A program made the translations under genes and the position numbers. From NCBI GenBank assembly GCA_964617105.1, contig CAZTWC010000191.1, forward strand, positions 1 through 7,213: a stretch of DNA of 7,213 nucleotides. Direction: 5' to 3'. Below, one piece after another: positions 1 through 6,723 of this stretch. The notes under the pieces were generated by a model, which did not search any database, had not been told where the DNA came from, and saw only the letters and a program-made list of their open reading frames with translations. The DNA comes from CAZTWC01 sp964617105 [NCBI: uncultured Myxococcia bacterium]. Lineage in GTDB: Bacteria > CAZTWC01. Each line of letters starts with the position of its first letter. Within the stretch, counting starts at the first letter, position 1.

Positions 1-273
1 CGCTTCTTTCAAGGGATAGGTGGCGCCGATTTGGGCTTGATAATAGACTATTCCGGATAGCACCAACTCATTTTCCGCTGTAGCAGTTTCAGCCTTTTCC
101 AGCCCGTCTCTCCCTTCGGCAGAGTCCTGGGCAGTATTTCCATCTCCCTGGTTCAGTGAGCCATTGATATTGGATGATTTAGCACTGTCTCCGCACCCTC
201 CGAATAGGATTAGAAATAAACAGATAAACGGTAAAATCAATATTGATTTCATTCGGTTAGCATGGTTTCTCAT
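1..273 (-). CDS. Putative small lipoprotein, N-terminal 91 residues (cut by left edge)
   Basis: The reading frame is open from the ATG at 273-271 to the window edge, so the C-terminus is missing. The protein begins with a basic stretch (R2, R7, K9), then a hydrophobic segment at about residues 11-24, then a lipobox L-F-G-G-C with the lipidated cysteine at residue 27. Residues after it (G-D-S) lack Asp at +2, which by the Lol rule known from enterobacteria would favour the outer membrane. A low-complexity polar linker follows (about 28-68), rich in S, N, G, E and D. The visible end (V-L-S-G-I-V-Y-Y-Q-A near residue 73) looks like the first strand of a small beta-sandwich, perhaps carboxypeptidase-regulatory-like, but too little remains to name it. 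The start is chosen because GAGGGAAG lies just upstream at normal spacing; the in-frame Met8 has no ribosome binding site. It is divergent from the radical-SAM gene. The lipoprotein call is firm; function is unknown. Confidence 0.8.
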   Translation of the reverse strand, partial: MRNHANRMKSILILPFICLFLILFGGCGDSAKSSNINGSLNQGDGNTAQDSAEGRDGLEKAETATAENELVLSGIVYYQAQIGATYPLKEA

Positions 274-321
274 AATCTTCCCTCATTGGAAATTGAAAAA
301 TGGTTACTAAAAAACGGATAT

Positions 322-337
322 TGGTATGATATTACCA
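322..337. promoter_or_regulatory. Short inverted repeat in the divergent intergenic region, possible operator
   Basis: TGGTA and TACCA form a perfect 5-bp inverted repeat around a 6-bp AT-rich spacer (16 bp in total), the geometry of a dimeric helix-turn-helix repressor site. It covers the candidate -10 of the minus-strand lipoprotein gene. The arms are short and there is no second copy in the window, so chance cannot be excluded. Confidence 0.25.
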
Positions 338-357
338 TATTTAGTTTATTAATGGAA
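329..357 (-). promoter_or_regulatory. Candidate promoter for the left-edge lipoprotein gene
   Basis: On the minus strand, TTCCAT (357-352) and TAATAT (334-329) are separated by 17 bp. They fit a sigma70-type promoter with a decent -10 and a weak -35. Transcription would start near 322, leaving a leader of about 48 nt. The -10 hexamer sits inside the inverted repeat at 322-337. The region is AT-rich, so chance matches are likely. Confidence 0.3.
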
Positions 358-403
358 CGAAGCAGTTAAGTTTTTTGATACTTTTGCCGCTAATAGTTTT
401 GGT

Positions 404-431
404 TTGATAAAAAGGTAAATTCTGATATTTT
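404..431 (+). promoter_or_regulatory. Candidate promoter placing the transcript start at the radical-SAM start codon
   Basis: TTGATA (404-409) and TATTTT (426-431) are 16 bp apart. With the usual 6-8 bp from the -10, transcription would begin at about 438-439, essentially on the ATG at 439. That would give a leaderless or near-leaderless mRNA. This fits the lack of a correctly spaced ribosome binding site. A second TTGATA at 375-380 has no good -10 partner. Confidence 0.3.
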
Positions 432-438
432 GTAAAGG

Positions 439-2322
439 ATGAGTAGAAAAAAACCAATAATCGAGCCGCGCATCGACCTTAAGGTTGGTTTTGACTGTAA
501 TAACCAGTGCCTGTTTTGTGTACAGGGCGACAAAAGGGAGAGGATTAAGCCCCGCAGCGGCCAGAAACTGGTGGAGATCCTGCGGCAAAATGCCGGCAAG
601 GTTAAAGCGGTGGTTTTTACCGGCGGCGAACCCACCATACGCAACGATATTGTCAGCCTGGTTAAACTGGCCAAATCTTTGGGGTACACAACCATCCAAA
701 TTCAAACCAATGGAAGGCGTTTTTGCTATCTCCCCTTTGTTAAAGCCATAAAAGAGGCCGGCGTCACTGAAATTTCACCGGCTCTACACGGCTCTACCGC
801 AGAAATTCACGACCAATTGACCCTGGCGGCAGGCTCTTTTGAACAAACTGTGGCTGGAATCAAAAACGGAATAAAGATGGGTCTAAAGGTAATAACCAAC
901 AGCGTGGTGGTAAAAGGAAACCTGACTGACCTGCCAAAATTGGCCAAATTGCTGGTGGCCTTAAAAGTCGATCAACTGCAGTTCGCCTTTGTCCATCCAC
1001 TAGGAACGGCGAGAAAACTCTTTGATCAGGTGGTGCCTCGTTTCAGCCAGGCTCGCCCCTTTTTGCATAAGGCTCTGGATATTACCAGGGCAGCCGGGAT
1101 ATTAACCTATACCGAAGCGGTTCCTTACTGTTTTATGTCTGATTACGAAGAGCATGTGGTAGAGGAAGTAATACCTGATACCAGGGTAATAGACAAGCCC
1201 ACAATCATTGACGATTATACCCAATACCGGCTAAATCAGGGGAAAGTAAAAACCGAGAAATGCGGGCAATGCAAGTGGAATCAAAAATGCGAAGGACCCT
1301 GGCGGGAATATCCGGAACACTACGGGTGGGATGAATTTGTGCCAATCGAGGAGACTTTTCAGACCCCTGATTGTGATCTTTGCTCCTTTCAATATTTTTG
1401 CAACGGCTATCCCAGGTCATTTTCAGACATTCAGGAGACAAAACCAACTCCCATTACCACCCCCATAGAAAACTGTCTGGTAGGGAATAAAGTATCTTTG
1501 AACCATCCTGAACTCATACTTCGGGAATCGAATTTACTGTTAAAAGTTGATGAACAAATTTTCCGGCTGCCCGCACATCCTCTTTTTACTAATCAAAAGG
1601 TGAGGGATATCATTCAAAAAGGACAGGTCTACTTAAAAAACCAACCCGGACCAGTGAAAAATTTTCAAACTGACCTGCAGCGTTTAACCATTCAATTAAC
1701 TCCAGCCCAGGAGAACACCTTTGAGTTGGAAGAGACCATACTCATTAGAGAGTTAAAAAAAATAAAAGGCCCTATACTGGATGTGGGTTCAGGAGATCCC
1801 TTTTACCTGCCCCTGTTTAAAGAAAAGGTAGCATCAGGAGATATCCAAAATCATGCTGTGGAGCCTGATCTGGAAAAATGCCAACAACTAAAAGATGCTG
1901 AGCCAAATTTCCAGGTTAATTGTCTCGATTTTGAACAGAGTGAATATCCAAAAGAGTTCTTTAACTTTATCCTGGTCTTACGCTCCTGGAACCATTTCAA
2001 TAATATCCATCAGGCCATAAAACTGTTTAAAAAATACCTAAAGCCAGATGGAACTCTGCTAGTTGTGGATAATATTCCTTTTATTCTTTTAGAAGCAAAG
2101 CCGGAAACAGATGATTACCTGCCGGCAAATTCGATTGATGACGAAAATCTGGAGAGGTTTCGGTCAGCAAAGCACGGCACCCAAAAGGGTCCGGAGCACT
2201 TTCGTAATCACCATCTAAAAACCGCCAAACGACTACTGGAAAGGTACGGTTTTAAAGTACAACCATTTTATGAAGTTGGTTTCTCTACAGCAAACCAATG
2301 GTTTTTACAGGCCAGGAAGTAG
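439..2322 (+). CDS. Radical SAM protein with two CxxCx5CxG motifs and a fused C-terminal methyltransferase domain
   Basis: This 627-residue protein is probably a cytoplasmic two-enzyme fusion. The radical-SAM core (about residues 10-210) has the [4Fe-4S] motif C20-x3-C24-x2-C27 and the SAM-binding G-G-E-P at 62-65. It also has H-G-S-T-A-E-I-H-D from H117 and G-S-F-E-Q-T from G132, typical of radical-SAM enzymes that carry SPASM/twitch-like extensions. C231 lies in a P-Y-C-F motif. Two further cysteine triads follow, C275-x2-C278-x5-C284 and C312-x2-C315-x5-C321, each followed by x-G. They probably bind one or two auxiliary Fe-S clusters. After a linker (about 347-440) comes a class I SAM-dependent methyltransferase domain. 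It has motif I L-D-V-G-S-G-D at 447-453, the acidic ribose-binding residue E475, and a Rossmann strand around 509-515. Its later strand and loop (K-P-D-G-T-L-L-V-V-D) are typical of the fold. The substrate is not identifiable. ATG 439 is the only sensible start: an in-frame TAA lies at 433-435 and the next codons lead straight into the cluster motif. AAAGG abuts the ATG with no spacer, so initiation is unusual. The domain calls are confident; the role is unknown. Confidence 0.9.
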   Translation: MSRKKPIIEPRIDLKVGFDCNNQCLFCVQGDKRERIKPRSGQKLVEILRQNAGKVKAVVFTGGEPTIRNDIVSLVKLAKSLGYTTIQIQTNGRRFCYLPFVKAIKEAGVTEISPALHGSTAEIHDQLTLAAGSFEQTVAGIKNGIKMGLKVITNSVVVKGNLTDLPKLAKLLVALKVDQLQFAFVHPLGTARKLFDQVVPRFSQARPFLHKALDITRAAGILTYTEAVPYCFMSDYEEHVVEEVIPDTRVIDKPTIIDDYTQYRLNQGKVKTEKCGQCKWNQKCEGPWREYPEHYGWDEFVPIEETFQTPDCDLCSFQYFCNGYPRSFSDIQETKPTPITTPIENCLVGNKVSLNHPELILRESNLLLKVDEQIFRLPAHPLFTNQKVRDIIQKGQVYLKNQPGPVKNFQTDLQRLTIQLTPAQENTFELEETILIRELKKIKGPILDVGSGDPFYLPLFKEKVASGDIQNHAVEPDLEKCQQLKDAEPNFQVNCLDFEQSEYPKEFFNFILVLRSWNHFNNIHQAIKLFKKYLKPDGTLLVVDNIPFILLEAKPETDDYLPANSIDDENLERFRSAKHGTQKGPEHFRNHHLKTAKRLLERYGFKVQPFYEVGFSTANQWFLQARK

Positions 2323-2412
2323 CGTAACCGAATACACCGGCACTTTCCAAGTTTCCGTGAGACACCAAAAAACCGGCTCCATACTCCGATGGTCGCTCAA
2401 GGACCCAATTTC

Positions 2413-2440
2413 TTGATTAATTTTGAGAAAGATATATAAT
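2413..2440 (+). promoter_or_regulatory. Sigma70-type promoter for the Ig/TULIP-like lipoprotein gene
   Basis: TTGATT (2413-2418, -35) and a perfect TATAAT (2435-2440, -10) are separated by 16 bp. Initiation would be near 2447, leaving a leader of about 22 nt with the ribosome binding site GGGAG at 2457-2461. It is the best promoter in the window and suggests the lipoprotein is transcribed independently of the radical-SAM gene upstream. The rest of the 146-bp gap (2323-2412) shows no hairpin with a T-run and no small gene with a ribosome binding site. Confidence 0.7.
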
Positions 2441-2468
2441 ATGGCTATAACTGAAAGGGAGATAACAC

Positions 2469-4562
2469 ATGCGGATTTTTCTGATTTTTCTTTACATATT
2501 TATTTACATGTTTTCAGGATGTGGGGAAGATACCCCTATGGGATCCGATAACCAGGGCAACGAAGGAAAAAAAGACCCTTTTCTTTATCACCTGGCCTTT
2601 ACCAGCCCTAAAACCAATGAATGGGTCAATCAGGACAGAATTCAAGTAAAGGGCACAATATCAGCCTCATCCCCGGGAGATCCTTGTTCCTTTTCCTTTG
2701 ATTCCAGTGAATGCGGCGAAATCCTTGTTAACAATATCAAGGCCGAACTAACCTCATCAGGAGAATTTTCCCTGTGGGTTCCCCTTAAAGAGGGGGAAAA
2801 CGAACTAATAGGCACCCATACATCGGGGGCAAAATCCAAGATCACGGTTATGTGTGATACACTGGTACCCAAGGTGAGCATCCAGACACCAGCAAAAGCC
2901 AGTATTTTTTCAAAACCCGAGATTTCAACCTCCTTTGGTTTTGAAGTCTCTGAGGAAAATGGACTGCAGCAAATCCTCTCCTGTGACAAAAAAGTGACCA
3001 ACCATGGAGATGGAGGGCAGTTTTCCGAAACTGTTCAGTTAAAAGAAGGGCTAAACGTTTTAACCGCCAAGGCTACTGATTTAGCTGGAAACAGTGCGGA
3101 AAAACACGTTTCTGTCCTGTATGGCGAATTTCAACCTCCTAAATTATTCCAATCCGAGGCCATTGTTTTCAAGTTTGGCTCAAGTGCCATTGACACTCTG
3201 GGCAATGAAGTTACCGACTATTTCGACCAGGTGGATTTAACCCCCTTGGCCAAAGATATGAACCCGGTTTATACTTCTTTGATTGTCGATGTTTATATCG
3301 AAGGGATCAAACACCGCCAACAAAGCCATCTTGCCCTTGTTCCAACAGAAAAAAAATTAGCGATTCACATAACTCTGTACGATATTGTGACCAACTTGAG
3401 ACTGCAGATGGGAACCAGTGTAACGGCAAAAGCCACGGCCAAATCCATTGATATCAAGGGAAACCTATATTTGGATATCAACCAGGCAAAGGAGATCTCC
3501 AGCAATATGGATGATGTCATCGTTACCATCCAAGATTTGGAATTGGACCTGGCCTCAACTGATATCAGCAATATATTGGAAAATGTGCCGTATCTGAATA
3601 CCACGCTCAATAGCACTTTGGAAACACTGGTGGAAGACACCATCAAAGATGTGCTGCCAACAAAAATGGTGGAATTATTAAACAGTTTAAAAACAGATCA
3701 TAAACTCAGCCTGCTAGACAGCCCCTTTACCTACCGGGTAGAGACAGACTCAATCAAAATAGACGAAACCGGTATTCTCCTTGGCCTATCCGCGGGTTTT
3801 GTGGCAGAGAAGCCTGTTCACGGCGGCCAATTACCGGGCTATTTATTTCTGCCAGACCAGGAGGAGAGCATCCCCCTGCAAGAAGAGTTGGTCATGAAGG
3901 TAAAGCGAAATTTTCTCAACCAGATATTTTACGAATTTTGGCGTTCGGGCCTACTGGAGTTGGCCATAGACCAAAAGTTTTTAGATGACAATAAAATTGA
4001 AACCGAGTTGGTAGCAGGTTTTTTGGGTTCGCTACTCGACTATCTTCCCCAAAAAATTGATCCGGAAACCCCCATTGCCCTGTCCACCACAGCCAAACTC
4101 CCTCCGATAATACAATTTGAGAATATGAACACCGACCTAAAAGATGAAAAAGATACCGCAGTTGGTAACATCCAGTTGGAGGTGGGAGGATTTCGGCTGG
4201 GTATATCCACGAAAACGAATTATGATATTCTAATCGCTGACATTACCACCATTATCAATCTATCCATCATCTCCCTGGACACAAGCCAAGGTGGCAGCAG
4301 CAACCTCAAGGTGAGGCCCAATAGAATGTCCTGGTACTTCGATGTGGTAAACAAAGAACTGGCAAACCGGGGTGACACTTTTTTGGAACCCCTGGTGCGC
4401 TTGTTTCTCAATGGGCTCAACATCACTTTACAACAGATGATATATGAAATAGCCTTCCCTTTCTTTGACGAATTCAGCCTAAAGAACATTGAGGTGAAGG
4501 CCTCGGAAACAGGGCAAGCCCTTATTATCAAAGGTGAGTTAGTGAAGATGGTCAAACAGTAG
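2469..4562 (+). CDS. Large lipoprotein with two Ig-like domains and a TULIP/BPI-like C-terminal region
   Basis: This 697-residue protein is predicted to be exported and lipid-anchored. A very hydrophobic signal peptide (residues 3-15) ends in F-S-G-C with the lipidated cysteine at 18; G at +2 would favour the outer membrane. A short polar linker leads to two Ig-like beta-sandwiches. The first spans about 42-130; the second spans about 133-218 and has a classic N-V-L-T-A-K-A-T-D-L-A-G-N ending. The remainder (about 225-697) alternates amphipathic strands with helices. A segment at 475-496 (F-L-N-Q-I-F-Y-E-F-W-R-S-G-L-L) resembles the 'LNQ..y..W.sGLL' helix of BPI/LBP/CETP-type (TULIP) proteins. 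The V-P-Y-L-N-T-T-L-N-S helix and following strands also fit that fold, which binds lipid in a long hydrophobic groove. The Ig and lipoprotein calls are strong. The TULIP call is inference from remote resemblance. Start ATG 2469 follows GGGAG (2457-2461) with a 7-nt gap. It has its own strong promoter and ends 7 bp from the convergent phospholipase D-like gene. Confidence 0.85.
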   Translation: MRIFLIFLYIFIYMFSGCGEDTPMGSDNQGNEGKKDPFLYHLAFTSPKTNEWVNQDRIQVKGTISASSPGDPCSFSFDSSECGEILVNNIKAELTSSGEFSLWVPLKEGENELIGTHTSGAKSKITVMCDTLVPKVSIQTPAKASIFSKPEISTSFGFEVSEENGLQQILSCDKKVTNHGDGGQFSETVQLKEGLNVLTAKATDLAGNSAEKHVSVLYGEFQPPKLFQSEAIVFKFGSSAIDTLGNEVTDYFDQVDLTPLAKDMNPVYTSLIVDVYIEGIKHRQQSHLALVPTEKKLAIHITLYDIVTNLRLQMGTSVTAKATAKSIDIKGNLYLDINQAKEISSNMDDVIVTIQDLELDLASTDISNILENVPYLNTTLNSTLETLVEDTIKDVLPTKMVELLNSLKTDHKLSLLDSPFTYRVETDSIKIDETGILLGLSAGFVAEKPVHGGQLPGYLFLPDQEESIPLQEELVMKVKRNFLNQIFYEFWRSGLLELAIDQKFLDDNKIETELVAGFLGSLLDYLPQKIDPETPIALSTTAKLPPIIQFENMNTDLKDEKDTAVGNIQLEVGGFRLGISTKTNYDILIADITTIINLSIISLDTSQGGSSNLKVRPNRMSWYFDVVNKELANRGDTFLEPLVRLFLNGLNITLQQMIYEIAFPFFDEFSLKNIEVKASETGQALIIKGELVKMVKQ

Positions 4563-4569
4563 GGGCTGT

Positions 4570-6723
4570 TTAAAAAGCATCGGGACCGACATCCAGCAGA
4601 TAATCGCTGGTAAATGACAGTGGATACACAAAACCGGAAGGACGTTTATGTTGATTATCCTTAATCTCTTCGGGGGTCATGGTATCCACATTTTGCCAAA
4701 ATTCTTCCACCACGCTGTTTTCCAGGGAAAGATCTTTTAGAAGTTTAAAGTCACTGACTGTGTTGCCGGTTAGTTTCGCTGCATGTTGGGGGCCGACCAG
4801 GTTTGCAAACACCCGCTCTCGGGCCTGGCTGGCCAATTTTTTGTCCAAAATGGCCAGGTTCATTTCTCCCTCATATAAAAACCCCCGGTTGTTGAAATTA
4901 CAGGAGCCGACCAAAATATAAGTATCGTCAATTATGCGAAGTTTCGAGTGGACATCTATGTTGACAAAATAAACCGGCTTCAGAGGCTCTGACGATGCCT
5001 CAGCCCCATTACTGTTTTCTGGAATTGGCCCAAGATATTCAAAAGTTTTCAACTGCAGCATTAAATAACGGTCAGGAACCTTTTCCTGAAATAGTTTATG
5101 GGCCTGGTAGGTATATTTTTTACCCCCGTCTTCCAATGCCACAGGTTTGGTAACCACAATGAGGTGCAGCCCGGGATTACGTTGCATAGCGTTGACGATT
5201 CTTTGATCCAGGAGGGGGGTCCGGAAATACTGGTCTTCAATGTAGATATAGGATTTGGCCTGGTCAATAGCTTTGCCCATGGTTTCCAGGATGGATACCT
5301 GGGCCAGGGGCTCGGGCATGGTCACTACCACCTGGGCGGGAATGGTTCCTGTAGGACCAGAATAGGGGATCAAGTTATAGGAGGAAGCAAATTCCGCATA
5401 AACAGCCTCGGTTTTCCGCCCAAGTTCCCAGCGTGTCTGGAGAACAGCATCCACATCGTTGGCACCCGGCCCTTCAAAGTATACACCATAATCCTTGCGC
5501 GGCCCCAGGTCGGGAAGTTGCTGTTTGGCTTTGACCTTTGCCCGCTCAGCATTGCTCGATTTAAATATCATACGCCTGGAATCAAATACCTGGTGGTCGT
5601 TGGTGTCCCAGTCGGTGCTCTTGATGTTCATGCCGCTGATAAAAGCGTGGCGGCCATCAATTGCCATGGCCTTTTGGTGATAAGAAGCCATCTCGTAATC
5701 GAGTAAGGGGAAGGATATTTTACCCGGGTAAAAAAAGAGCCAATCTTTGTAGGTTGGGTTGTTCTGCTTTATACGGCCCGCAAAGTCCTGGGATCCTGGG
5801 CGCTTCTTATATTCCTCGGTCATGGAGACCAATGTAATGTTGGCTTGTTGCATCATCTCGATGTTAGAGTTTTTATCCCGGGCATGGTCACGGATAGCTT
5901 TGTCCGAATTGAGATAGGAAACTCCCCCCGAAGTTTCTTTAAAAAACTGGGAAATCAATACTTTTGACTTTACCTCTGGTTTGCTCTCGAGCAAGTGGAG
6001 GATGGTATTCTTCTCCCGCTGAGCCGAAGTCATGGACTCGTGGCCTCCAGGGCGGGTCAATTCAAAATTAGACTGCCACCACCAGGTGGTGATACCAATT
6101 TGTTCTTTGGCCTGCTTTAAAATCTGGTCTACCTTTTGCCAAAAAGGTGCACCATTTAGGAAAAACTCTACCGTATGATTTAGCCGGTGTGGAGGACCTG
6201 TGGCTGCGAACCAATGGTGGTCAAGACCTAAAAACAGGGCCAGCCTGGGGCAGGCATCTTTGGTTTTATCAGCGGACAAAACCGCCAGGGAAAAAATGGC
6301 AGTCTCGGCGGGATTAATTGAGTTGCAGATAATTACCTGGTCCGGCAGGGACAGGTCAGCAGTAAATTTGCAAGATAAACTCAGATCAAAATGGTCCGGA
6401 GCCTGGACGGTAATTTGATAGTTACCTTTAACCAAATCAACCAAGACTTTGGAACTGGTATAGTCCCACTGTTTTTTTCGATCTTCCGGCAAAGGTGTCA
6501 GCAGAGTGATAGACCACTTCTTATCAAGGGGGCGTCCCCAGGTATCGAGTGGTACCAATTCCAACTGTAATTTTTCCCCGCATGATGCCGGGAAAAGAGG
6601 CTCGTCCCCTCCACCCGAAACCGAACCGCTGGAACCGGAACAGGCCAGCGTAAAACTAGCCCAGATAACCAGGATGATTAAAAACACTCCTCGTTGTTTG
6701 AATTGGGTTAAGAGCTTATTCAT
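4570..6723 (-). CDS. Phospholipase D-superfamily lipoprotein with two HKD motifs
   Basis: This 717-residue protein is predicted to be lipid-anchored. A signal peptide (hydrophobic at about 13-26) ends in T-L-A-C with the cysteine at 28, followed by a Ser/Gly linker. Residues of about 40-150 look like a small beta-sandwich. The catalytic part (about 180-690) has two H-x-K-x4-D motifs, H349/K351/D356 and H592/K594/D599. They are followed by S-G-M-N (363-366) and G-S-C-N (606-609), with E-G-E-M-N at 618-622. This is the complete two-half active site of phospholipase D, cardiolipin synthase and related phosphodiesterases. In the family one His forms a phosphohistidine intermediate during hydrolysis or transphosphatidylation. 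It lacks the membrane helices of classical cardiolipin synthases, so an extracytoplasmic phospholipase or phosphodiesterase is more likely. Start ATG 6723-6721 is chosen over further upstream ATGs because it has AAGGAG at 7-nt spacing and gives a clean signal peptide. It overlaps the upstream radical-SAM-type gene by 8 bp, so translation is probably coupled. The substrate is unknown. Confidence 0.92.
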   Translation of the reverse strand: MNKLLTQFKQRGVFLIILVIWASFTLACSGSSGSVSGGGDEPLFPASCGEKLQLELVPLDTWGRPLDKKWSITLLTPLPEDRKKQWDYTSSKVLVDLVKGNYQITVQAPDHFDLSLSCKFTADLSLPDQVIICNSINPAETAIFSLAVLSADKTKDACPRLALFLGLDHHWFAATGPPHRLNHTVEFFLNGAPFWQKVDQILKQAKEQIGITTWWWQSNFELTRPGGHESMTSAQREKNTILHLLESKPEVKSKVLISQFFKETSGGVSYLNSDKAIRDHARDKNSNIEMMQQANITLVSMTEEYKKRPGSQDFAGRIKQNNPTYKDWLFFYPGKISFPLLDYEMASYHQKAMAIDGRHAFISGMNIKSTDWDTNDHQVFDSRRMIFKSSNAERAKVKAKQQLPDLGPRKDYGVYFEGPGANDVDAVLQTRWELGRKTEAVYAEFASSYNLIPYSGPTGTIPAQVVVTMPEPLAQVSILETMGKAIDQAKSYIYIEDQYFRTPLLDQRIVNAMQRNPGLHLIVVTKPVALEDGGKKYTYQAHKLFQEKVPDRYLMLQLKTFEYLGPIPENSNGAEASSEPLKPVYFVNIDVHSKLRIIDDTYILVGSCNFNNRGFLYEGEMNLAILDKKLASQARERVFANLVGPQHAAKLTGNTVSDFKLLKDLSLENSVVEEFWQNVDTMTPEEIKDNQHKRPSGFVYPLSFTSDYLLDVGPDAF

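Noticed and set aside
349-705. Open frames on the minus strand covering the start of the radical-SAM gene
   Set aside because: They are antisense to the radical-SAM cluster motif region, have no ribosome binding site and encode no recognisable protein.
2323-2412. Repeated CCGG-containing segments tested as a terminator hairpin
   Set aside because: The complementary stretch is only the 4-bp self-complementary CCGG with a long loop and no T-run follows, so it does not support a rho-independent terminator.
2321-2416. A short open frame of about 31 codons following the radical-SAM stop, considered as a peptide substrate (RiPP precursor) or an extension of the gene
   Set aside because: It has no start codon with a ribosome binding site and no leader/core pattern. 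It would need a frameshift to continue the radical-SAM gene, whose C-terminus already looks complete.
2642-3001. A 119-codon open frame on the minus strand
   Set aside because: It is antisense to the Ig-like domains of the lipoprotein gene and appears to be a by-product of that gene's codon use.
5098-5706. A 202-codon open frame on the plus strand
   Set aside because: It lies wholly antisense to the catalytic core of the phospholipase D-like gene, between its two HKD motifs. The translation shows no recognisable domain and the start lacks a ribosome binding site.
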